Shown: positions 1 through 5,605 of the stretch, one piece after another
Layout: each line of letters starts with the position of its first letter
Numbering within the stretch: the stretch's first letter is position 1
Assembly (NCBI GenBank): GCA_003165615.1
Contig: PLWR01000684.1
Coordinates: forward strand, 1 to 5,605
Direction: 5' to 3'
Source: Acidobacteriota bacterium
GTDB taxonomy: Bacteria; Acidobacteriota; Terriglobia; UBA7540
Length of the DNA stretch: 5,605 nucleotides
The notes under the pieces: generated by a model
Database searches by the model: none
What the model saw: only the letters and a program-made list of their open reading frames with translations
What the model was told of the DNA's origin: nothing
Position numbers and translations under genes: made by a program

Positions 1-204
1 ATCTATCTCCGACAGGCTCCTAGGCTGTACGGTTAAGTGATAAACGTCCGCACCCATAATCACCTGACGGAGGCGTTTATAGAGCGCAACGTTAGTAGCG
101 GCGTTTCTTACCAAATCGGCATTCCACAGGAAAACCCGGCTGGATATCCCGAATTGGCCGTTCATCGGGACCCGAAACATAAAGTCCCACCAGCCGGGGG
201 GGGG
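1..204 (-). pseudogene. GH36 alpha-galactosidase, C-terminal continuation in a shifted frame (partial)
   Basis: Past the nine-G run (196-204), the GH36 homology does not follow the main frame, which stops at 162-164. It continues in another frame that is open to the window edge. That frame reads GWWDFMFRVPMNGQFGISS, then VALYKRLRQVIMGADVYHL, both typical of the end of the GH36 barrel and the start of the C-terminal beta domain. A TAG (205-207) lies directly before the run in this frame, so the switch must happen inside the run. With seven or ten bases in the run instead of nine, the reading would be continuous; seven would give the expected Ser-Pro-Pro-Gly-Trp-Trp. The gene therefore carries a frameshift, is read by slippage, or holds a homopolymer sequencing error. 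The rest of the C-terminal domain lies outside the window. Confidence 0.85.
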
Positions 205-1508
205 CTAGAGAGTGATACATCCCGATTATCCTGATCGCCGACCATCCAGTGATTGCAAACTTCCGGAATGAATTCCACCGTGCAGCCATAGCCGAGTTGC
301 ACCGATGGCCGGGGGCGCACTACGTCCGACAACCAAGTCGTGTGGGTGTGGGCCATAATTCCCAAATCGAATCTGGTCCCCCCACTCGAGCAATTCTCGA
401 TGACGAGTTGGGGATAGGCGGCGCGCAAATCATCCAGCCAGCCGTAATAGCTCGCGAGGTGATCGTGGAGCACATGTCCCCGGCGCTCGGCAAGAAGGGG
501 CGGGTCAAAGCACTCACCGATGTCGATGTTGTAATCGATCTTCAACCACTCGATTCCATAGTCCTTCACCAACCGGTCGACGACAGATCGCGCCCATTGA
601 CTCGCCGCGGGTTTGGCAAAATTTAGGTGATAGCGTTCGTCTACAACCAAAGGGCTACGGTTGTAAGTAAGGCACCAATCGGGATGCGCTCGAAACATCG
701 CCGAATCGACACCCAGGTTTTCGATTTCGACCCAAATGCCGAACTTCATGCCTTTGTTACGGACATACTGGGAAAGTTCCTGGATGCCGTGCGGAAATTC
801 ATCCGGGTTATGTGTCCAGTCACCCAGCTCGCGGCTCCAGTCTTTGCCGCTGAACCACCCGGCATCAAGCACAAACACCTCCGCCCCGAGGCGGGCAGCC
901 AGATCGGCACACCGTTTCATGTCCTCAACCAGCATCTTGCCGGGGAACGGATACCAGGAATTGAACTGTACGAGCAGTGGATCATTGGTCTTGGTGCGGG
1001 GCACGACATAGCGTCGCTGGTAGCGATGAAGTTGGTTGGCTCCGTCGTCGAGGTTCCCCGCAGTGTCCGTAAATGCCACCGGCGGAAGAGCGAAAGATTC
1101 GCCCGGTGATAATTCCAGCGGCCCCCCGAAATCAGGGCGCATTCCCAGGGAGACTTGCAAGTTTTCCTCTTGCAAGGCGCGGCCACTCGGCCGCCGTGCG
1201 AATCTCATTTCCCAATTACCGGAGTAAGCAAGCTGGGCCAGGAATCGTGCTTCAAGCTTCTTGCTGTGCAGGCAAAACCAGGGTGAATACCCGTTGGTTG
1301 AACGTCCCCGAGTGGAGACAAAGGATTTCTCGCCTGCCGAAAGCTTTTCTGTCGCCAATTGCCGTTCGTGGTGCCAGCTTCCCCAGAAGTAACTGAGTTC
1401 GTACTCGCCGGCAGGCAGCTCGAACGCCAAGGAGGCCTTCCAAATCAAGCCGGACTTGCCGGAGGGCATTTCTTGGCTAGGGTCGACCCTGTTCGCTTTG
1501 GGACGCAA
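162..1508 (-). CDS. GH36 alpha-galactosidase-like protein, main open frame (truncated and frameshifted)
   Basis: This 448-residue frame encodes most of a glycoside hydrolase family 36 enzyme, which cleaves terminal alpha-1,6-linked galactose from raffinose- or galactomannan-type oligosaccharides. Residues 1-175 resemble the end of the N-terminal beta-sandwich domain (GEYELSYFWGSW at 34-45). The TIM barrel starts near 180 (FNSWYPFPG) and shows LDAGWF (214-219), GIWVEIEN (257-264), the nucleophile motif WLKIDYN (Asp325), ENCSSGGTRFD (371-381) and the acid/base motif WLSD (Asp395). The two aspartates are 70 residues apart, as in the roughly 730-residue GH36 class. In that class the nucleophile lies near residue 480, so about 150 N-terminal residues are missing. 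The start at 1508 is TTG, without a clear ribosome binding site; the next upstream in-frame codon of note is a stop at 1536-1538, and an ATG lies at 1469. No signal peptide is visible. Residues 439-448 are out of frame after a nine-base homopolymer. The family call is strong; the exact substrate is inferred. Confidence 0.9.
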   Translation of the reverse strand: MRPKANRVDPSQEMPSGKSGLIWKASLAFELPAGEYELSYFWGSWHHERQLATEKLSAGEKSFVSTRGRSTNGYSPWFCLHSKKLEARFLAQLAYSGNWEMRFARRPSGRALQEENLQVSLGMRPDFGGPLELSPGESFALPPVAFTDTAGNLDDGANQLHRYQRRYVVPRTKTNDPLLVQFNSWYPFPGKMLVEDMKRCADLAARLGAEVFVLDAGWFSGKDWSRELGDWTHNPDEFPHGIQELSQYVRNKGMKFGIWVEIENLGVDSAMFRAHPDWCLTYNRSPLVVDERYHLNFAKPAASQWARSVVDRLVKDYGIEWLKIDYNIDIGECFDPPLLAERRGHVLHDHLASYYGWLDDLRAAYPQLVIENCSSGGTRFDLGIMAHTHTTWLSDVVRPRPSVQLGYGCTVEFIPEVCNHWMVGDQDNRDVSLSSPPPAGGTLCFGSR

Positions 1509-2048
1509 TGAAGAGGCCGTTGCCCAAGTGTCGCGTCAAACACAGTTCTATAGAATCTATGCCGGAGGGGGATAGATGAAGGGCCACTTTATGGGCTAAA
1601 AAGCTCCGCCCGCGACCTTAACCGCCGCCCTGCCGCCACGACGTGGCTAGAGCGCCAGAAATTATAGCGGCGCTCTATGAGCGCCGATCCACGGTTAAAG
1701 ATCGCTGCTTTAGGGGAATGCGCGGGAACTTATGTCCCTCCGCTTGATAACGCTGAGAAATTTCGCAGCTTTATTCCGGCGGGCATCGGAAAAGGATGAT
1801 CAGAGTTCCTCCGGGAACCTGCTGGCCTTCATTTCGGGATGGCAAAGTTCCCCACAGGTGGCGCGAGGAGATTTACAAACGATTCTATTCTTAGTGCAGA
1901 CGACGCAATCTGTGTTAGATTATGATGAAGAGAGTTGAAGCGACGTGCGCCGCGTGCGATTTGAGCGTTTGGCTAGATTACTGGGCCACGCTTTGAGTTC
2001 GTTGCACTGAAACGATGCTCATCATAAAGGGTTGCGGGGGGTGGGAGC
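1509..2048. other. Divergent intergenic region between GH36 and LacI-type genes
   Basis: This 540-base stretch has no convincing gene. I translated the minus strand in all three frames, looking for the missing GH36 N-terminal domain, and found only short frames with many stops. The notable structure is the inverted-repeat cluster at 1635-1686, listed separately. Smaller symmetric sites are GTTCC-TCCG-GGAAC at 1805-1818 and TAAAG-N7-CTTTA at 1696-1712. No good pair of -35 and -10 boxes was seen for either flanking gene. A TATGAT at 1921-1926 resembles a -10 box but has no matching -35 box. Confidence 0.6.
1635..1686. repeat. Cluster of palindromes, REP/BIME-like
   Basis: Three perfect inverted repeats are packed into 52 bases. 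The first is GCCACG-A-CGTGGC (1635-1647). The second is TAGAGCGCC (1648-1656) with GGCGCTCTA (1669-1677), a 9-base stem with a 12-base loop. The third is CGGCGCTC-TAT-GAGCGCCG (1668-1686), an 8-base stem with a 3-base loop. The second and third share the middle arm and so exclude each other as hairpins. The last hairpin is preceded by ATAG (1664-1667), one base away from the GTAG that commonly precedes REP hairpins. No T-run follows on either strand, so a standard terminator is unlikely. Identity as a dispersed REP-type element is inference; an operator or leader structure is the alternative. Confidence 0.5.
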
Positions 2049-3158
2049 ATGTATACAATCCGCGATGTGGCGAAGTTAGCTGATGTTTCGATAACAACAG
2101 CTTCTGCCGTGATCAATGGAAAGCGCACGGTCAAAGAGGCATTAAGACTGCGGGTGACACGTGCCATGGAGGCACTGGACTATCACCCGGACATCGTGGC
2201 GCGAAGTCTTAAGGTCCGTCGCACCAACACCGTGGGCATCATAATTCCCGACGTCACCAATCCTTTCTACCCTGAAATCATGCGGGGTATGGCCGACGTG
2301 GCACGTCACAGTGGATATTCCGTCCTTTTCTGTGATTCAAATGAAGACGAGGAGCTAGAGCGCAGTTATTTGAGTACGCTCTTCTCACGGCGTGTGGATG
2401 GCGTGCTGATCGCACCCGCAAATCCCTATGCAGTCCGCGACCGCCTGATGCGTCAGCGTATTCCCTTCGTGCTCTATGACCGTGTTCCCCCGAACTTTCC
2501 GGGCGCGGCGGTAATCACCGACAACTTTGAAGCTTCGCGAAATGCCGTGCGTTATCTGATCGGATTGGGTCATGAGCGCATCGCCATCGTAGTCGCTACG
2601 GCGCACCTGGCTGCCCAGGTGGAACGGCTCGAAGGCTTCCGACAGGCCTTAAAGGAGGAGCACCTTGCCGTCCGCGAGGATTATCTTCGAGGCGTCGACA
2701 TTACCGACTTTTCGCCGCAGAAGGGGTATCAATGCGGTTTGGAGCTGATGCGGCTCCCTGATCCGCCCACCGCGATTTTCTGCACCAACAATAGAATGAC
2801 GCTGGGCGTAATGCGCGCACTTGGGGAACTTCGGATTCTGTGCCCGGAAGGCGTCAGCATCTTGGGGTTTGACGACTTTGATTGGGCTGCAAGCGCCAGC
2901 CCGCGGGTGACGACCGTTGCCCAGCCTACATACGAAATAGGGAAACAAGCGATGCAGTTACTTGTGCGGAAAATGCAAGGTGAAAAAGACGAGTTGGAGG
3001 TGGGAGGATCTCACTTGATTGTGTTGCTAAGCCAACTGCGTATCCGCGATTCAACCGCCTCACCACCCCGATCTCCTGCAGCAAAGGGCAGCCTAAAGGT
3101 TACTCCTGAGCCAGCCGTGAAACACTTGAACAGCGTCACGCAGGGGCAGGACTTATAG
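2049..3158 (+). CDS. LacI-family transcriptional regulator
   Basis: This is a complete 369-residue DNA-binding regulator of the LacI/GalR family, probably a cytoplasmic dimer that represses sugar-use genes until a sugar ligand binds. Residues 2-26 form the helix-turn-helix (TIRDVAKLADVS), aligning without gaps to the N-terminus of PurR. ARSLK at 51-55 is the hinge helix, with Leu54 in the minor-groove position. The periplasmic-binding-protein-like ligand domain spans about 60-335: TVGIIIPDVTNPF (61-73), GLGHERIAI (172-180), RLEGFRQAL (193-201) and LGFDDFDWA (272-280). Arg193 and Asp275 match family ligand contacts. The start is fixed by the family's usual MxTIxDVA opening; GGAG lies only one base before it, behind a G-rich stretch. 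Oddities are a recognition helix with Ile15, Thr16 and Ala20, Asn248 where Asp is usual, and a Pro/Ser-rich tail of about 35 residues after LRIRDSTA. It is divergent from the GH36 gene and 475 bases before the receptor gene. The ligand is not readable from the sequence. Confidence 0.96.
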   Translation: MYTIRDVAKLADVSITTASAVINGKRTVKEALRLRVTRAMEALDYHPDIVARSLKVRRTNTVGIIIPDVTNPFYPEIMRGMADVARHSGYSVLFCDSNEDEELERSYLSTLFSRRVDGVLIAPANPYAVRDRLMRQRIPFVLYDRVPPNFPGAAVITDNFEASRNAVRYLIGLGHERIAIVVATAHLAAQVERLEGFRQALKEEHLAVREDYLRGVDITDFSPQKGYQCGLELMRLPDPPTAIFCTNNRMTLGVMRALGELRILCPEGVSILGFDDFDWAASASPRVTTVAQPTYEIGKQAMQLLVRKMQGEKDELEVGGSHLIVLLSQLRIRDSTASPPRSPAAKGSLKVTPEPAVKHLNSVTQGQDL

Positions 3159-3195
3159 CTGGCCCACCTATTGCCATTCCCCCGGCTGCCAGCTA
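3156..3195 (+). terminator. Hairpin starting at the LacI-type stop codon, possible terminator
   Basis: TAGCTGGC (3156-3163) is the exact inverted repeat of GCCAGCTA (3188-3195), with a 24-base loop; the stop codon TAG is the first part of the left arm. No run of T follows, so this is not a standard intrinsic terminator. It may protect the 3' end of the regulator transcript or help Rho-dependent ending. The position is the main support. Confidence 0.3.
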
Positions 3196-3479
3196 CCGGC
3201 AAGACAACCTGCTCGCCCCTTATGCCGGACGCTAACGCACAAAGCTGCCCTCCCTCATGGCAGAAATGTCTCCGCTCTTCCACCGCTGCCCCATGGTTGT
3301 CCCGCCAAGCTAGGAGCGGCCGGAGATGCATTCCGGCTCAGGAATAAACAATAGCTTTGGCAAGAAAAGATTGCTGTAAGTTATTGATTTATATTCATGA
3401 TTCTTTAATTTCCGACAAGCTCCTTGCCTCCTCCAAGCGCCATAGCGTGACGCATCTTTGGCCCGTCAAATGAAAAATG

Positions 3480-3511
3480 GAAACGTTAGTAGTTTCTTCT
3501 TGACAGGAAAC
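3480..3511. promoter_or_regulatory. Possible LacI-type operator around the receptor promoter
   Basis: GAAAC (3480-3484), GTTTC (3492-3496) and GAAAC (3507-3511) alternate in direction around the TTGACA box. The first copy continues into AACGTT (3482-3487), a short palindrome with a central CG, the layout preferred by LacI-family regulators, whose hinge leucine inserts at a central CpG. A binding protein here would block RNA polymerase. The symmetry around the CG is only partial, so this is a weak inference. Confidence 0.25.
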
Positions 3512-3528
3512 AATATGCGTGTTATCCA
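3500..3528 (+). promoter_or_regulatory. Possible sigma-70-type promoter of the receptor gene
   Basis: A perfect -35 box TTGACA lies at 3500-3505. With the ideal 17-base spacing the -10 position is TATCCA (3523-3528), which matches only the TAT of the consensus. Transcription would begin near 3535 and give a leader of about 100 bases before the receptor start. The -35 box is convincing in sequence and position; the -10 box is weak. Confidence 0.4.
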
Positions 3529-3622
3529 TCGGCGCTGAATTGTTGTTAGAAGCGTCCCAACATGCTCGTTTAGGGGGGACGGAACTGGCAGTGGATACTT
3601 TTAATTTAGCCTCATTGGTATT

Positions 3623-3629
3623 GGAGGAG
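3623..3629 (+). promoter_or_regulatory. Ribosome binding site of the receptor gene
   Basis: GGAGGAG ends four bases before the ATG at 3634 and is a near-ideal match to the anti-Shine-Dalgarno sequence. It decides the start of the receptor gene, because no comparable site precedes another in-frame start, and the resulting protein begins directly with a signal peptide. Confidence 0.85.
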
Positions 3630-3633
3630 TTCA

Positions 3634-5605
3634 ATGCGAAAAAGAATGCTCATGGCGGCAACCTTTTCTATAGTCCTTGGCATATTGGTCGGCGGTGTTT
3701 GCTTCGGCCAGATTAAATCCGGAACTATCACCGGGCGGGTGATTGACAGCACAGGGGCGGTGATTCCGGGAGCCAAAGTCTCCGTGGTCGAACCCGCAAC
3801 CAAGGTGGCTACGGATACGCGTACCAGCGACACGGGTGATTACACAGTTCCCTTCCTTGAGCCGGCGATCTATGACGTGACCGTGACGAAGGCAGGGTTT
3901 TCGAGCTTCACGCAGAAGGGTGTGACAATAGGGACTGGGAGTACAGAGCGAGTGGATGCCCAACTCACCGTTGGAAAAGCGTCGACGGTGGTGGAAGTCA
4001 AAGGAGCAACGGCAACCCTGCAGACGGAGACGGCAACGCTGGGGGACTCCGTCGCTTCCAATGTGATTGAAGAGATCCCCGATACAAACCAAAACCCTTA
4101 TTACTACGCCACCTTGCAGCCCGGAGTGACGGGGAGGTGGGAACTGATGGACACCACAAGCGTGATGTCATTTGGCATAGGAATGTACGGGCGCAACCGA
4201 AGTTCGATAATATCCATTAACGGTGGTACGGCGGACGAGGCTAACATCAGCGTGGACGGCATCAACGTGCAAGGCTCCAACTGGAATGAAGCAAGTGTCC
4301 TCCCCAATCCCGACGCCATCGAGGAGGTCAAGACTGACACGAGTAGTTTTGATGCCTCGATTGGCCGGGGAGAAGGCGCGATTTCTATTGTCACCAAGAG
4401 CGGCACGGATCAATTCCATGGCTCGGTCTTTGGGCGGCTCCGGAATGAGGCTCTCAATGCCAACAGCTTTGCCAACAATGCGCAAGGAGTCCCCAAGCCG
4501 GTTTTCCAGGTCGGTTACTTCGGCGGGACGATCGGCGGCCCCATCAAGAAAAACAAAGCTTTTTTCTTTGTGAGTTACCAGGGAATGGTTCATAACGCAG
4601 CAGACCAAAGTTTGCTCAATGTCCCGGCCGGCAACCAAGCGAAAGGCGACTTTAGCAATACTCTTGTCAATGTGAGTGGTGTCCCCACTCAAATTCAGCT
4701 CTTTAATCCCTTTGTGGCCACGCAGGTGTCGCCTGGCCTCTGGCAACACCCGCTCATTACCGGTCCTAATGGACCATCGGATCTAACCCAGGTGGCCGAT
4801 CCCAACATTGTGAAATTGTTCAGCTCATATCCCGCACCCAATCGCACGCCGATCGATGTCTATAACGATGACAACTATTTCTTCTCGGGAATCCAGACCT
4901 ATCGAAGCAATAGCTGGAACTCGCGCGTCGACTATACGCGCGGTAAGCACAGCGTTTACGTGACAGGAGGGATCGAGTACGGACATATTTTTACGCCGGA
5001 CCCCTGGGGGCCAACTGTCCCCTACAATTACCTTCTGGCGGGAACAGCAGCGGTTATCAGTGATCACAATCCTTATGCAGCCGTTGGCGACACGATAGTT
5101 CTTTCCCCGACGCTGGTGCTTGACCTTCGGATTGGGATGCAGCGGACTCATGCCATTAACGCTAATAAAGTGTATTCCAATTTTGATTACAGCGCGGTGG
5201 GGTTACCCGCGAGCGTCCAGTCCATCTTGCTGATACCAGGAACCGCGCCCAGCACGCAGCAAATTGGCAGCAATAACGCCCCGTGGACTTGGCTTGATCA
5301 GTCGTATAATGACCACAAAAACCAGCACCAAACGAACTGGGATTTGGCTGCCGGTGCGACGAAAGTCAAAGGGAACTGGACGCTTAAGTGGGGCGGTGAG
5401 TATCTTGCGGATTTTAGTAATTCTCCCAACCCTTTTTACACAGGGTCAGCGTATGCGAACGACGGATGCGCCGGCTGCGAGTACGGCGATGCCAGTAGCA
5501 ATGCCGTTGCCCAAGATACAAACCCTGCAATTTCTGGTCTTGGCGTGGCAGGCCTACTGATGGGCGCAGGCTATTTTAGTACACTGCTGTCCAAGATAAT
5601 CGCTA
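3634..5605 (+). CDS. TonB-dependent receptor, Oar-like, with carboxypeptidase-regulatory-like domain (partial, 3' end outside window)
   Basis: The first 657 residues of an outer-membrane receptor are encoded, with no stop before the window edge; family members usually have about 1,000-1,200 residues. Such receptors import substrates, often oligosaccharides, using TonB energy. Residues 1-25 form a signal peptide (MRKRM, hydrophobic stretch, then VCFG before Gln26). Residues 30-115 are a carboxypeptidase-regulatory-like beta-sandwich (GTITGRVIDSTGAVIPGAKV; TSDTGDYTVPFL; VTKAGF). The plug domain follows at about 120-255, with ISVDGINVQG (205-214), DAIEEVKTDTSSFDASIG (227-244) and AISIVTKSGT (249-258). 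The barrel begins near FHGSVFGRLRNEALNANSF (261-279), then GGTIGGPIKKNKAFFFVSY (297-315). GLGVAGLLMGAGYFS (635-649) resembles a recurring family phrase. No SusD-like partner is visible in the window. A CAGC motif (612-615) is a minor oddity. Family assignment is secure; a carbohydrate substrate is inferred from the regulator and GH36 gene nearby. Confidence 0.95.
   Translation, partial: MRKRMLMAATFSIVLGILVGGVCFGQIKSGTITGRVIDSTGAVIPGAKVSVVEPATKVATDTRTSDTGDYTVPFLEPAIYDVTVTKAGFSSFTQKGVTIGTGSTERVDAQLTVGKASTVVEVKGATATLQTETATLGDSVASNVIEEIPDTNQNPYYYATLQPGVTGRWELMDTTSVMSFGIGMYGRNRSSIISINGGTADEANISVDGINVQGSNWNEASVLPNPDAIEEVKTDTSSFDASIGRGEGAISIVTKSGTDQFHGSVFGRLRNEALNANSFANNAQGVPKPVFQVGYFGGTIGGPIKKNKAFFFVSYQGMVHNAADQSLLNVPAGNQAKGDFSNTLVNVSGVPTQIQLFNPFVATQVSPGLWQHPLITGPNGPSDLTQVADPNIVKLFSSYPAPNRTPIDVYNDDNYFFSGIQTYRSNSWNSRVDYTRGKHSVYVTGGIEYGHIFTPDPWGPTVPYNYLLAGTAAVISDHNPYAAVGDTIVLSPTLVLDLRIGMQRTHAINANKVYSNFDYSAVGLPASVQSILLIPGTAPSTQQIGSNNAPWTWLDQSYNDHKNQHQTNWDLAAGATKVKGNWTLKWGGEYLADFSNSPNPFYTGSAYANDGCAGCEYGDASSNAVAQDTNPAISGLGVAGLLMGAGYFSTLLSKIIA

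Larger units (their letters stand above)
3159..3633. other. Intergenic region before the TonB-dependent receptor gene
   Basis: This 475-base gap holds no gene I can support. After the hairpin at the regulator's stop there is a second stem, GCCGGA-GATGCAT-TCCGGC (3319-3337), again without a T-run. From about 3340 to 3410 the sequence becomes AT-rich, which often marks the upstream side of a promoter. A TTGACA box, an operator-like site and the receptor's ribosome binding site follow and are listed separately. A 106-residue minus-strand frame (3011-3331) covers part of the gap but runs through the regulator's coding end and is probably chance. Confidence 0.6.

Noticed and set aside
249..1109. 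Long plus-strand frames opposite the GH36 gene
   Set aside because: They are antisense shadows; the minus strand carries clear GH36 motifs across the same bases.
1732..1938. A 68-residue plus-strand frame in the divergent gap
   Set aside because: It has only a weak GGGA before the ATG, resembles no family I know, and its length is unremarkable for chance in this base composition.
3011..3331. A 106-residue minus-strand frame across the end of the regulator gene
   Set aside because: About half overlaps the securely identified regulator coding region on the opposite strand, it has no proper ribosome binding site and no recognisable domain.
3395..3634. A faint similarity of 3411-3492 to the GH36 tail at 8-98: TCCGACA-GCTCCT (16 of 19 bases) and AACGTTAGTAG (11 of 11) in the same order and nearly the same spacing, which might suggest a duplicated fragment
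   Set aside because: The bases between the two matches do not align, and matches of this length are expected a few times by chance in a window of this size.
4168..4749. A 193-residue minus-strand frame opposite the receptor gene
   Set aside because: The plus strand encodes continuous receptor plug and barrel motifs here, so the reverse frame is a shadow.
1..5605. CRISPR arrays, tRNA or rRNA genes, insertion sequence ends
   Set aside because: I saw no regularly spaced direct repeats, no tRNA-like cloverleaf, no rRNA sequence and no transposase motif on either strand.

Overview
The window looks like part of a carbohydrate-uptake locus from a member of the Acidobacteriota, probably a soil lineage. 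The main reason is the large open gene at the right. It encodes an Oar-like TonB-dependent receptor with an N-terminal carboxypeptidase-regulatory-like domain and the phrases LNANSF and FGGTIGGPIKKNKAFFFVSYQG (split here by family habit into plug/barrel boundary motifs), a type found in very many copies in that phylum. The phylum call is inference from protein style; no rRNA or marker gene is present.

Layout, left to right. (1) Positions 1-1508, minus strand: a GH36 alpha-galactosidase-like gene running off the left edge. Both catalytic aspartates are present. However, the frame breaks inside a run of nine G (196-204), and about 150 residues usually found at the N-terminus are missing, so the gene looks damaged. 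(2) 1509-2048: a 540-base gap that contains a compact cluster of inverted repeats (1635-1686) resembling a REP/BIME-type palindromic element. (3) 2049-3158, plus strand: a complete LacI-family transcription regulator. (4) 3159-3633: a 475-base gap with two hairpins, a TTGACA -35 box and a weak operator-like site. (5) 3634 to the right edge, plus strand: the first 657 residues of the TonB-dependent receptor, preceded by a strong ribosome binding site and continuing outside the window.

How the genes may work together (inference): the receptor would bring an oligosaccharide across the outer membrane, the GH36 enzyme would release alpha-linked galactose, and the LacI-type regulator would control one or both in response to a sugar. 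The regulator and the enzyme are divergent; the receptor lies in the same direction as the regulator but far enough away to need its own promoter.

Nothing here is convincing evidence for a new biological system. The points most worth a second look are the double damage in the GH36 gene, the palindrome cluster in the divergent gap, and the possible regulator sites.
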